Under the pieces are notes generated by a model, which was not told where the DNA came from, ran no database searches, and was given only the letters and a program-made list of their open reading frames with translations. From positions 1 through 64,000 of the forward strand of contig JAWKHJ010000005.1 in NCBI GenBank assembly GCA_041394905.1: DNA of 64,000 nucleotides. Reading direction: 5' to 3'. Each line of letters begins with the position of its first letter. Positions within the stretch are counted from its first letter, which is position 1. Positions 39,974 through 49,213 of this stretch are shown in pieces. The stretch comes from RI-231 sp041394905 (GTDB lineage: Bacteria > Acidobacteriota > Terriglobia > Bryobacterales > UBA6623). A program made the position numbers and the translations under genes.

Positions 39974-41386
39974 TTAGCTCGCTCCTCTGCCCGCCAGCAC
40001 GAGCGGAATCGAGTAGAGCACGATCTTCAGATCGAGCCAAAGCGACCAGTTGTCGATGTATTCGAGATCCATGCGCATCCAGTTTTCGAAGTCCAATGCA
40101 TCGCGGCCGCGGATAGCCCACAGGCACGTGAGGCCGGGACGCATACGCAAGCGCCTGCGCTGCCAGGTCAAGTATTGCTCCACTTCTTCGGGCACAGCTG
40201 GACGCGGCCCGACGAAGGACATGTCGCCGCGCAGGATGTTCCAGAACTGCGGCCACTCGTCGATGGAGTAGCGTCGCAAGAAGCCTCCGATCGGCGTCAG
40301 GCGCGGGTCCGCGGCGATCTTGAAGGCAGGCCCATCCTTTTCGTTCAAGTGCAGCAGGTCTTTCTTCATCGCCTCTGCATTGGCCACCATCGAGCGGAAT
40401 TTGTAGAACCGAAATCGCCGGCCGTTGAGCCCGCAGCGGGTCTGTACGAATAGCGCCGGCCCGGGCGAAGTCGCCTTGACTGCGACCGCAACGACCAGCA
40501 TGGGGATGGCCAGTACGAGTAGCGAAGCGGCCGCCAACAAAATGTCAGCCGCACGTTTGACCAACAGGCGCAACTCGTCGTGAGGCGTGGTGGAGAAAGT
40601 CAGGAGGGGGAGATCGCCGAAGCGGTCGAGGAACACCCTTGAGTGGACATGGGGGAAAAACTGCGTTCCGACGCGTGTGCGCACCCCTGCTCGTCGCAAA
40701 GCAGGAAGATCTCTTCCAGGCCGGCGAGCTTGGCCGCGTCGACCAAAGAAGACTTCGTCGACCACGTCGTCGCGTAACAAGCCTGCCAGATCGCTGAGGC
40801 GCTTGACCGGGTAGCGCTTGCCGAACTCAATCTCCTCGCCCTCTTCGCCGCTCAAGTCCACGTAAGCCAATAGGCGCACGCCGAATTCTTCGGCTTCCTC
40901 GAGCGCGCGCGCCGCCTGCAAGGCGTCGCGGCCCTCGCCCACCACCACACAGAAGAACTCCGCGCCAAACTGCCGCCGAATCCAACCACGCAACCTTCCC
41001 GCCGCCGCACGATAGACGGAAAGCAGGAGGAAGTCGTAGATGATGAACAGCGCAATGAACGGACGGGAAATGTCCATCCGCAAGAAATAAATGAAGACGA
41101 TCAAGCCCAGCGCGCCGAAGATAACCTGGTGGAGGGTATCCAAAATGGCCGAGCGCGTATTCGAGCCATAAAGCCGCGCGTAGGCCCCGATGGAGCGCCC
41201 CAGCAAAAGCCAACTGACCAGGACGAAGCCGAGGAGCAGCGCCTTGATGGGCGTGGTGATGAAGAATACCCGCGGTAGCGGAAGGAAAACGCGTGTTTGG
41301 TACGCCGCTTCGAATGCGAGTATCGTGAGGATGACGTCCGCGGCGGCGAACAGCAGGAAAGCCCGCTTTTTGTGATGATCGAACAC
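39974..41386 (-). CDS. Undecaprenyl-phosphate sugar phosphotransferase (WcaJ-like)
   Basis: Start taken as the GTG at 41386 (VFDHHKKRAFLLFAAADVIL), giving 470 residues. The N-terminal part has four membrane helices, then a CoA-binding-like domain (AEFFCVVVGEGRDALQAARA), then a fifth helix and the bacterial sugar transferase domain (PF02397): RFRFYKFRSMVANAEAM, PIGGFLRRYSIDEWPQFWNI, LRGDMSFVGPRPAVPEE and MRPGLTCLWAIRGRD. Two small opposing indels near 40672-40690 and 40735-40750 scramble about 20 residues; the other frame there reads VDAAKLAGLEEIFLLCDEQG. It places the first sugar phosphate on undecaprenyl phosphate, starting a polysaccharide unit, probably for the locus at 1-8586 although they lie far apart. 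Confidence 0.9.
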   Translation of the reverse strand: MFDHHKKRAFLLFAAADVILTILAFEAAYQTRVFLPLPRVFFITTPIKALLLGFVLVSWLLLGRSIGAYARLYGSNTRSAILDTLHQVIFGALGLIVFIYFLRMDISRPFIALFIIYDFLLLSVYRAAAGRLRGWIRRQFGAEFFCVVVGEGRDALQAARALEEAEEFGVRLLAYVDLSGEEGEEIEFGKRYPVKRLSDLAGLLRDDVVDEVFFGRRGQARRPGRDLPALRRAGVRTRVGTQFFPHVHSRVFLDRFGDLPLLTFSTTPHDELRLLVKRAADILLAAASLLVLAIPMLVVAVAVKATSPGPALFVQTRCGLNGRRFRFYKFRSMVANAEAMKKDLLHLNEKDGPAFKIAADPRLTPIGGFLRRYSIDEWPQFWNILRGDMSFVGPRPAVPEEVEQYLTWQRRRLRMRPGLTCLWAIRGRDALDFENWMRMDLEYIDNWSLWLDLKIVLYSIPLVLAGRGAS

Positions 41387-41447
41387 TGGTTTGCCGCGTC
41401 GGGCGATTGGAAACTGTAAGCATAGCAAGGCCGTAGGAGGAGAAAGC

Positions 41448-42065
41448 ATGGGCATCCGCCTCGCGCTCGCAGCATTTGTAGCCGTGACGATGTCGGCCCA
41501 GACGCCCACGGCTGCGCAGAAGGAAGCCGCGTTGGGCCAGTTGATGGCGCAGCAGTTCCGCGAGCGCCAAACGATCGTGGAGAATGCCGAAGCGCAGGCT
41601 TACGTCGAGCGCATCGTGGGCGAGCTCGCACGGTTGCAGCCCGGAGACGGGGCCTGCTGTACGGTCGAAATCTACACCTCGGTCGAAGCTCCGGACAAAC
41701 CAGCCGTATACCCTGGCGGCTACCTCTTCGTACCGGCGAAACTGTTCCAAACCGCGCGTGATGAGGAAGCGTTCGTGCTAGCGATGGCGCATGCGGTGGC
41801 TCATGCCCGCCAACGCGATTGGACTGTGCGCGATGCGCAGCCCGGCGCCGCGAGCATTCCGCTGACGACGGTTTGGAGCGCGGACGGCGATGTCGGATCA
41901 ATGCCGATTGGGATGCAGCGACAGCTTGCCGAGCGGGAACAGCAGGCCGATCAGGCCGCCGAGGAATCGGCGCTGCAGATCCGTACGGGCAGCGGGGAGT
42001 TCGAGCGGATTCGCGAACAGGCGGGACTGCCTGAACCGCAGCCTAGGCCGTCGCTGCAGCAATGA
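41448..42065 (+). CDS. M48-like exported protein lacking the catalytic glutamate
   Basis: ATG at 41448 follows TAGGAGG (41435-41441). Signal peptide MGIRLALAAFVAVTMSAQ. The 205-residue protein follows the outline of periplasmic M48 peptidases: AYVERIVGELARLQPGD, then TSVEAPDKPAVYPGGYLFVP and EEAFVLAMAHAVAHARQRDW. The last aligns with the HExxH helix, but reads HAVAH, so both histidines stay and the catalytic Glu is Ala. The distal ligand region EREQQADQAAEESALQ is retained. It may bind zinc without cutting, or be a chaperone-like pseudoenzyme. Divergent from the sugar transferase gene. Confidence 0.7.
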   Translation: MGIRLALAAFVAVTMSAQTPTAAQKEAALGQLMAQQFRERQTIVENAEAQAYVERIVGELARLQPGDGACCTVEIYTSVEAPDKPAVYPGGYLFVPAKLFQTARDEEAFVLAMAHAVAHARQRDWTVRDAQPGAASIPLTTVWSADGDVGSMPIGMQRQLAEREQQADQAAEESALQIRTGSGEFERIREQAGLPEPQPRPSLQQ

Positions 42066-42083
42066 GCCAAGGATGCCTCGCGG

Positions 42084-44851
42084 CTATCGTCCTGTCGAGT
42101 TCTTAGAGTTGGCGGCGAGCTCGGCAAGCGCGATGCGTAGCTGATTGCGGGCCGCCGACATCGCAGGGCCGTCGCCCGGCTCGATTGTCATCGATGGCCC
42201 GACGGCGACAAAGCCGTCCTTGCAACGCGTCTCACCACTCAAGTAGCCCTGCACGCCGTCGATCCAGACCGGGGCAATGTCCGCACCAGCGTCCGCGGCG
42301 GCTTCGAACGCCTCGAGGCGAAAACGCGACCGCTCGGCGGATTCGCCGGCCGCCGTCTCGCTGAACACCAGCAGGTCCAGGCCGCTGGCGAGCGCTTTGG
42401 CAAACGCGCCGCGCAGGTCGCGGCCCGGCGACAACGTCAGCGGGCTCAGCAGAAAGGCCGTCCCGTTGTGTGAGCGATCCAAGGCTTTTTCGTCTGCGAG
42501 CAGCGTCGCGGAGCCTATGCACGCGATTGCGGCGCACGCATCACCCGAGCCGGCTCGGTTAGCCAGCAGCACCCGCGGACGCGCCTGGCGGCCGACCTCT
42601 CCGCGCCCTTCCAGCTTCTCGCCGTGCAGCAACGCCGCCGCGCGCAAGCAGGCGCGGATGATTGCAGCGCCCACGCGCCGGCTTGGGGAGAGGCGCGCCG
42701 CGGCGCCGCCCGTCAGGCCGAAAACGCCGATGAGCGAGGCCGAGTAGGTGCGCCGCAACAAGCGGCCAAACTTGCGGATGCGTAGGCGCAACAAGCCGCC
42801 CAGGTTCGACAACCACAGGCGCGCCATCTGCATCCACGGCTCGCCCGCAGCGCGGCCCAGCTTGCCTTGCTCGTAGAGATTGCGCGTCTCGACGCGCCGA
42901 ATTTTGCCGCTGGAGGTCTTGGGCACCGATTGCGGCGGCACAAGCTCGACCACATCCGGCGGCACGCCGACCTTGCGAGAGACTTCGGCAACAATCTCAC
43001 GCCGAATGCGGCTGCGCTGGCCCTTGTCCGTTATGCGGGTCTCGGCTACCACCACAAGACGCTCGGTGCCGCTGTTGGCCGAGGTCGTGCCGAAGGCGGC
43101 AATACAACCCTTCCGGACACCAGCCACCTCCGCGGCTGCATTTTCCACGTCTTGCGGGATGATGTTGTGTCCGCTCTTGATGATGCAGTCTTTGAGGCGG
43201 CCGGTGATGTAGAGCTCGCCGTTGGCCCAATAGCCCAGGTCGCCTGAATCCATCCAACCGCCGGAGTCGATGGCCGCGGCCGTGGCTTGCGGGTTGCAGA
43301 AGTAGCCTTCGGTGCGCGAGGGGCCACGGAAAAGAACGCGGCCGCGGATGCGCTCTTCCACGGGTTGGCCCGCGTCATCGACCACTTTCACCTCATGGCC
43401 GGGCAACGCGACGCCGTTCGCGACGAATTCGAGCGTCATGCCGGGGAAGTCGCCAGCCGGCACGGCGCGGCCTTCCTGCTCAAACTCCGCCCGTCGGATC
43501 TTGTCCGTGACCGGACGCCGTCCGCTCGGTGGGAACGTCAGCGCCACGGAAGACTCCGCCAGGCCGTAGCAAGGCACCCAGGACTCAGGCCGGAAGCCGA
43601 ACGCCTCAAAACGGCGGGCGAAAGCCTGCAGCGTCGCCGGCATGACAGGTTCTCCGGCGTTGATCGCCACGCGCCACGGCTTCAGGTCGATGCCCTCGAT
43701 CGAGGCGTACTCGATCTTGCGCACGCACAGCTCGTAGGAAAGTTCGGCGCAGGGCACAGCGTTCCGCCCGAATCGCTCATCGCCCAGAGCCAACGCTCGG
43801 GCCGCGACAAGAAGTCGAGCGGCGACATCACCGTGATCGGGTACCCGTGATAGACGCTGAATAGCCAGGAGCCGATCAGACCCATGTCGTGGTAGAGCGG
43901 CAGCCAGCTCACGACGACGTCGTCGGGGCGTGCGTTCACGGCCCAGCCGATGCCGCGCACGTTCGCTAAAACGTTCGCGTGGGTAAGGGTGACGCCCTTG
44001 GGGTTGCCGGTCGAGCCCGACGTGTACTGGATGAAAAAGACGTCGGCGGGGTCGCGCGGGCGCTCCATGTGAGCGCGGCCTTCGGCGGCGAGCTCGGGCG
44101 CGGAGGTCACTCCGAGCAAGCTCGGCAGACCGACGCGCATCACGTCCGCAACGACCTTGGCCTGAGGCCACGAAATGAGGAAGCGAACCCCGGCGTTGCG
44201 CAGAATGCCAAGTTGGCGGCGTACGTACTCCTCGATCTGCTTCGGACGCGCGGGAGGATAGATCGGCACGGCGATGCCGCCGGCCAAGCTGACTCCGAAG
44301 AAGGCGTAGAAGAAGTCCGCGCAGGTGGGGAGCATGATCGCCACCGTTTCGCCCGGTTGCAGGCCACGTGCGATCAGACCGGAGGCGACCTCGGAGGCGC
44401 GCTGGTAGAGCTGCCCGTAGGAGATGTCCTGCCCTCGGTCTTCCTCGAGCAGATGGATTTGGACGCGCTCGGGGTCGGATTGGGAGAAGCGACGCAGCAC
44501 TTCGGAGAACGACACAGCGTCCTTTGGAGGCGCAGGCGCGTCCACGGCGGGCTGCCGGATGGCATACCGCTGAGCAGCTTGGCCGGCGACTTCCCCGCCC
44601 TCGAGGGCGACGCGAAACTCTTCGAGCGTGTCGGCACGCTGGGCGACCTCGTCCGGCAAGCGTCTCCCGAAACGACGCTCGACGCGCATCAGCAGCTCGA
44701 CGCGCTCCAGGCTGCCCAGACCGAGGTCGCGGTCAAGCGACGAGGTCAACGTGGCGCGACCCGCGGCGTCAGCCGAGCCGAGCTCGCGCAGCAGCTCGCG
44801 CACGATGGCAAGCAGCTCCTGTTCGAGGCTTTCGATAGCGGTCGTAGCCAT
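42084..44851 (-). CDS. ACP-fatty acyl-AMP ligase-acyltransferase-like fusion, one frameshift
   Basis: ATG at 44851 gives an acyl-carrier domain: TSSLDRDLGLGSLERVELLM has the phosphopantetheine serine in G-L-G-S-L. From about residue 110 an adenylate-forming domain follows with YTSGSTGNPKGVTLTHANVL (P-loop), SWLPLYHDMGLIGSW (the FAAL-type motif), VPCYGLAESSVALTFPPSG, WMDSGDLGYWANGELYITGR and PKTSSGKIRRVETRNLY. The frame breaks near 43738-43743 (missing base in NFAYEL). The last 180 residues resemble a PlsC acyltransferase, ANRAGSGDACAAIACIG then LLVFSETAAGESAERSRFRL, but NHx4D is NRx4D and FPEG is FSET, so that part is probably inactive. About 922 residues. Likely activates a fatty acid and loads it on its own ACP domain for lipid or lipopeptide synthesis. 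Confidence 0.85.
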
Positions 44852-44971
44852 GGGCGCTGGGATTCCCTTATTCTACCGGGATTTAGAGGTCTTTTCCTGA
44901 CGAAAGGCGGCGGTGCGGCCGGACTGTGGGGCTTCCGGACCAGGCCAGCGGCTCAAACGCATCGCGGAGCC

Positions 44972-45271
44972 TCAATCGAGATCAATTTCGCGAACATGAC
45001 GCTCGACCGGCTTCCCTTTTTGGCGCTTGAACAAGCCCTCAAACTTCTGCTCAAGCTCGCCTTCGTGCTTTTTCTGCGCCGCAAACGCCTTCTGGAAGCT
45101 TTCTTCTCGCCGGGCCTCCGCTCCACGGATCTCCGCGACTGCTTTCGATAGGTCTTTCGAGGGCTTTTTGGGCCGCTTTACTTGATGAGAAAGCACGATT
45201 CCGGTGTCTGCATCGACTTCCAGGTCGGCCCGGCAACAAGGGCAACAGACATGCAGGATTGAGTCTTTCAT
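44972..45271 (-). CDS. Small zinc-ribbon-like hypothetical protein
   Basis: ATG at 45269-45271 gives 99 residues. The N-terminus holds a cysteine cluster, LHVCCPCCRADLEVDADTG, that could bind one zinc ion with C-P-C-C; the rest is highly charged and helical, SKAVAEIRGAEARREESFQK then KKHEGELEQKFEGLFKRQKG. Codon use is uniform and the start has an AGGATG-like ribosome site. No function known to me. It lies between the FAAL gene and the divergent kinase-like gene. Confidence 0.65.
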   Translation of the reverse strand: MKDSILHVCCPCCRADLEVDADTGIVLSHQVKRPKKPSKDLSKAVAEIRGAEARREESFQKAFAAQKKHEGELEQKFEGLFKRQKGKPVERHVREIDLD

Positions 45272-45404
45272 GGCTCCATCCTACAGGAGGTCGCCTAAGG
45301 TGTCTCAGTCATTCGCCGTGGCGCCAAGATCTTGTCACCGGGGATACAATTCCAATGAACCGCCAAACAGCGGCTTCCGTTTCGGCGGAAAACTTACGGC
45401 ATTC

Positions 45405-46591
45405 ATGGCGTTTCCAGTAGGGCAACGAAAGGGGGGGTACGAGTTTCTACGCATCGTAGATTCGTCCGGCCCCACTATCGTCTACGAGGTCTACAACGAG
45501 TCCGCCGGACGCCGCGAGACGATGAAATTGTTGCCCAAGGAGATGAAGGGCGACAAGCGGGCCGTTGAGCGCTTCATGCGCGAAGCGAAGATCCGATCCT
45601 CACTGAAACACCCAAACATCACAGCGTTTTACCGCGGGTTCGTGCTCGAAGGCGAGCTCGTGATGACGATTGAAACGATCGACGCCCCAGCCTCGAGGCA
45701 CGCCTCGAGGAGGGACCGTTGACGATGACCGAGTCGATCGACATCTTGCTGCAGTTGCTCGAGGCGCTACAGCACGCCCACACGGCGGACGTCATCCACC
45801 GCGAGATTTCGCCGAGCAATGTTTTCCTCTCCGCCGGCGGCCACGTCAAGCTGAGCGGATTCACGCTCGCGCGGCAGTCGAACGACCCCAAGCTCACCGC
45901 GCCGGGTCTAGTCAACGGTCCGGTCCACTACCTTTCGCCCGAGCAGGTCAAGGGCCTATCCGACGTGGACGGGCGCGCTGACGTTTACTCCGCCGGGGTC
46001 TTGCTGTACGAGATGATCACCGGCTCGAAGCCGTTCGACTCACGCAGCCAGTTCGACATCATGCAGGCGCATGTGATGTCGACTCCGCCCGAGCCATCGG
46101 ATCTCCGTGAGGACGTACCGCCGGAGGTGAGTGCGGTGATCCTGAAGGCTCTCGAGAAGTTTCCCGATGACCGCTACCGCTCGGCCGAGGAGTTTCGCGA
46201 GGCGTTGACCCGCGTGCGGAAGAAGGCGCTCGAGATTGAAAGTCAGGAGAGGGCGTTCAACATCCGGCCTCCGATGGAGAATCTCGACGACGACCTCGGC
46301 AAAGAGTCCTCCGGCGCCCACTTGCCGCTGGTGCAGCGGCGTTCCTCGCCTCGGGCCCGCGCGGCCATGGCGACAGTCCGAGGCCCCTTGAGCGGACCGG
46401 ATTGGGGCGAAATCGAAGGCGATGACGACGAGATTCCGATGGACCAGTTGCAACCGGCTCCGGCCGGGGCGCCAGGGGCGGGGGCGCACAGCCAAGCGTG
46501 GAAGACGCGCGACCTGCTGACGGTTGGTTTTTTGACGTTCTTGATGGTCGGAGCGGCGGTCGTCGCCGTGCTTTTCTTACTAGAAGGATGA
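45405..46591 (+). CDS. Membrane Ser/Thr pseudokinase, one frameshift
   Basis: ATG at 45405. The kinase domain starts GYEFLRIVDSSGPTIVYEVY (glycine loop lost), keeps the beta-3 lysine in RRETMKLLPKEM and has HPNITAFYRGFVLEGELVM. A missing G at 45682-45685 shifts the frame; restored it reads IDGPSLEARLEEGPLTMTES. The catalytic loop is VIHREISPSNVFL (HRE, K to S) and the metal loop is VKLSGFTLAR (GFT instead of DFG). The C-lobe continues GPVHYLSPEQVKGL, DVYSAGVLLYEMITGSKPF and a helical linker to a C-terminal membrane helix, LLTVGFLTFLMVGAAVVAVL. With two catalytic aspartates changed it is very likely a pseudokinase acting as a scaffold or sensor. Length about 395 residues. Confidence 0.8.
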
Positions 46592-46729
46592 CGGAATGGA
46601 ACGGCAGATACCGTATGTTACGTCCGATGAGAGTAGGGAGACGTTTTGCACGTGAGACCGCACATCTGATTGAATGAGAGCGGAAACGCGCTGCGGATCG
46701 GGACTCCCTGCACGTGCAGAGGCATAAGC

Positions 46730-46978
46730 GTGGAAGAACATATCAAGCACCTGATGCAAAGGCTCGGCCACGCGATCAACGAATCCTTGTCTGAGTCCGA
46801 GGCGATCGCGGAAGCGATCGGCGAGATCCGCAGAGAAGGCCACGACGTTTACCTGGTTCTCGAGGCGACCATCGGGCTGAGCAAGCGCGATGAGGAGTCC
46901 GAGGCGGGCGACGACGGCGGATTCAGCGAGCAGGACCAGGCATTCCTAAAGGCTTTGAAGATCGCGGTTGACGACTGA
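46730..46978 (+). CDS. Small hypothetical protein
   Basis: GTG at 46730 is chosen because VEEHIKHLMQRLGHAINESL begins a coherent helix, whereas the 20 upstream codons look non-coding. The 82-residue product is acidic with a short hydrophobic strand, EGHDVYLVLEATIGLSK, and an acidic linker before FSEQDQAFLKALKIAVDD. No family recognised. It sits 138 bases downstream of the pseudokinase gene on the same strand and converges on the NYN gene; a two-gene unit is possible. The intervening 138 bases contain no recognisable element. Confidence 0.55.
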   Translation: MEEHIKHLMQRLGHAINESLSESEAIAEAIGEIRREGHDVYLVLEATIGLSKRDEESEAGDDGGFSEQDQAFLKALKIAVDD

Positions 46979-47040
46979 GCTTCGCCCGCAGCCCCATTGA
47001 CCCGCGTCCGCCTGGTTGAACTCGGCGGCTCAGCTACGAT

Positions 47041-48585
47041 CTAATCTTCGTCGTCTTTCCTCGCGGCCTTTTTCTTGGCCGCTTTTTTGCGCGTGGCCTT
47101 CTTGCGAGCGGCTTTCTTCTTCGCAGCTTTCTTGCGCGACGGCTTCTCGACTTCTTTTTCGGCAGGCTCTTCGTCGTCGTCTTCCTGGGCAGGCTCAGAC
47201 TCGGCCTTAGGTTTCGGCTCTGGCTCAGGCTTCTGCTTGGGCTCGGGCGCTTTCGACTCCTCGGCCGCCTCTAAAGCGTCTTGCTCGTCCTCATCCACGT
47301 CGCGCGGCAGGCCTTCCGGCGCCGACTCGTCGTTGCGATGACCGCCTTCGCCGCGGCCTCGACCGCCACGCCGACGCCGCCGGCGTCGCCGACGCCCGGT
47401 TCCTTCTTCGCGGTCTCCGCCTCCTCCGCCTTGGGCCGCCATGCGCGACGGCCTGGACGAAGATGAGGAGGAGGAAGATGAACCCTTGTGGCCGCCGATC
47501 GGCCCGATCGGCGCGAGACGGTCGTGCAGATCCGGGCCGGGGTAGTAGCGTAGCGTCTCGCTCGAGTCGGCCTCGACTCGAACCAAGCCCTTGTCCGAAG
47601 CCAAGTTGAGAAGCTCGCCAAACTCCTGGAAGCCGTAGTCTTCTTCGTCGAAATCCGGATCAGAAGCCCGCATCAGGGCCTCGACCTCACGCTCGGGAAT
47701 TCCCATCTCGAGCAGGTCGACGTAGGCGATCAGGGTCTCCTGGAGAGCGGGCAGCGCTTCTTCGCGATCCGCCGAGGAAGCGGAAGGCTCAATGGTCTCG
47801 CCAGCGGGGCTGGACAAACGCTCGACGACCAAGTGATGGTCGACAGTCTTGATCTTGATCAGCTTCTGCTCTTGCAGCTTCTCCATCAACCCGGAGAACG
47901 TCGAGACGCCGAAGTCGCGCTCCGTAAAGGCTGGGTCGAGCTGCAGCATCGTGCTCTTGAGCAGGCCGAGCTGCGGCTGGACGTTCCGAATTTCGAGCGC
48001 GCTCAACGAGCGCTCGAGCAGCGAGACAGCCTGGTCGAGCGGCAGAGAGCGCTTCGGCGGAGGCGGAGGCGCACTCGATCGGCCGCTGCCTCCGCGATTG
48101 CTACGCCGCCGCGGCAACAGGTCCAGCAAAGACTCGTAGCTGATGAACTCGTGGCAGTTGCGCTGCAGGATGGTCGAGGTGAACTGCTTGCCGCCGACGA
48201 CGTAGACGCGCTTGTTGTATTCCTTGAGCTTGTTGACCAGCGGCATGAAGTCGCTGTCGCCCGAGACAATCGCAAACGAGTCGATGTGGTCGCGTGTGAA
48301 CGCCATCTCGAGGGCGTCGAGGGCGAGGTTGATGTCGCCGCCGTTCTTATCGCCGCGCGGGGTGGAGTCGCGCTGCACCATTTGCACGCCGTACTCGGCG
48401 AAGGTGCGGGTGGCTTCGGGGTGATGGCCCCAGTTGCCGTAAGCGATCTTGGAGACGATCTCGCCGCGCTGCTTCACTCCTTCGAGGATGCAGCCCATGT
48501 CGAGCTCGCGGCTTAGCGTCGATTTGACGCCGATCTCAATGTTGTCGTAGTCGATGAAGACCGCGAACTTCCGATTCTCGTCCAC
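47041..48585 (-). CDS. NYN nuclease-like protein with two OST-HTH (LOTUS) domains and histone-H1-like tail
   Basis: GTG at 48585 gives 514 residues. Residues 1-155 are a NYN/LabA-like PIN-fold domain with the acidic site: D12-x-D14-N in VFIDYDNIEIG, D84 in KNGGDINLALDALEMA, D110 and D112 in VSGDSDFMPLV. Two OST-HTH/LOTUS-like winged helices follow (about 175-245, LERSLSALEIRNVQPQLGLL; about 265-340, ALQETLIAYVDLLEMGIPER). Then come a serine run, a GGGGG and arginine-rich patch (RRRRRRRRRGGRGRGEGGHR), an acidic proline/lysine stretch, and a tail of KKAA/RKKA repeats like histone H1. The NYN-LOTUS pair suggests RNA binding and cleavage; the tail would add nucleic-acid affinity. Confidence 0.88.
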   Translation of the reverse strand: MDENRKFAVFIDYDNIEIGVKSTLSRELDMGCILEGVKQRGEIVSKIAYGNWGHHPEATRTFAEYGVQMVQRDSTPRGDKNGGDINLALDALEMAFTRDHIDSFAIVSGDSDFMPLVNKLKEYNKRVYVVGGKQFTSTILQRNCHEFISYESLLDLLPRRRSNRGGSGRSSAPPPPPKRSLPLDQAVSLLERSLSALEIRNVQPQLGLLKSTMLQLDPAFTERDFGVSTFSGLMEKLQEQKLIKIKTVDHHLVVERLSSPAGETIEPSASSADREEALPALQETLIAYVDLLEMGIPEREVEALMRASDPDFDEEDYGFQEFGELLNLASDKGLVRVEADSSETLRYYPGPDLHDRLAPIGPIGGHKGSSSSSSSSSRPSRMAAQGGGGGDREEGTGRRRRRRRRRGGRGRGEGGHRNDESAPEGLPRDVDEDEQDALEAAEESKAPEPKQKPEPEPKPKAESEPAQEDDDEEPAEKEVEKPSRKKAAKKKAARKKATRKKAAKKKAARKDDED

Positions 48586-48640
48586 TGCCCGATTCTATCA
48601 GGGCCGAGGGGTTGTTCGGGGGCTATGCCATGATGGCGGG

Positions 48641-49207
48641 ATGCTTTCTAGGACCGTGATTCTACTGCTCGTAGCGGCTTCGGCAATTTCGGCGCAGGAT
48701 CCCAGGGCGCAAGTCCTGGTGATTTATCACAGCGGGACGGGCAACACCGAGCAGATGGCCCAAGCCCTTGCCGAGGGTGCACGGAGCCTGGAAGGGGTGG
48801 AGGCGAAGCTGCGACGTTTCGGCGACGAGACCCAGCAAGAGCTCACCGAAGCGGACGGAATTGCCCTCGGTTCGCCAGTCTACATGGGCGACGTGGCGGT
48901 GGAGGCGCGGCAGGCAGCGATACGCTGGGCGAACGATTTCGGCCTATGGGAAAGCCGTGGGCTGCAAGACAAGGCCGGCGCGGTGTTCGCGACCGGAGCG
49001 TTTCCCTCCAACGGGAAAGAGATCACGATGCTGAGCCTTGCCCAAACACTGTGGCAATTCGGCGCCGTGCTCGTCACGCCGTACGGAAGCATCGGAGCGT
49101 CGGCGACAACGGCGCGACCGGACCCTGGGGTCGACGATGCGGAGAAGAAGATCGCATTCGACCTGGGCCGGCGATTGGCGGAAGTCGCGATCCGTATGAA
49201 GGACTAG
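48641..49207 (+). CDS. Exported flavodoxin-fold protein
   Basis: ATG at 48641 gives MLSRTVILLLVAASAISAQD, a signal peptide with a likely cut after SAQ or ISA. The mature part is a flavodoxin/WrbA-like fold: VLVIYHSGTGNTEQMAQALA has the FMN-phosphate loop S31-G-T-G-N-T36, then ADGIALGSPVYMGDVAVEAR and KAGAVFATGAFPSNGKEITM. Length 188 residues. Flavodoxins and WrbA normally work in the cytoplasm with NAD(P)H-linked partners, so an exported form is unusual. Redox partner and location after export are unknown. It is divergent from the NYN gene with 55 bases between. Confidence 0.85.
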   Translation: MLSRTVILLLVAASAISAQDPRAQVLVIYHSGTGNTEQMAQALAEGARSLEGVEAKLRRFGDETQQELTEADGIALGSPVYMGDVAVEARQAAIRWANDFGLWESRGLQDKAGAVFATGAFPSNGKEITMLSLAQTLWQFGAVLVTPYGSIGASATTARPDPGVDDAEKKIAFDLGRRLAEVAIRMKD

Positions 49208-49213
49208 CGCAGA

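Noticed and set aside
45332..45350. TTGTCA and TACAAT before the pseudokinase gene as a promoter
   Set aside because: The two boxes are only seven bases apart, far too close for sigma-70.
45405..45722. Kinase N-lobe as a separate short gene from the C-lobe
   Set aside because: Adding one G at 45682-45685 joins them into a standard-length kinase fold with no extra residues; the second start at 45719 has no ribosome site.
47041..47160. Lysine/alanine codon repeats as a DNA tandem repeat or CRISPR-like array
   Set aside because: The repeats are imperfect, in frame and encode the KKAA-type tail of the NYN protein; there are no unique spacers.
47833..48516. 227-codon plus-strand frame inside the NYN gene
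   Set aside because: Antisense shadow with R/L/A-rich composition; the minus strand holds the clear NYN and LOTUS domains.
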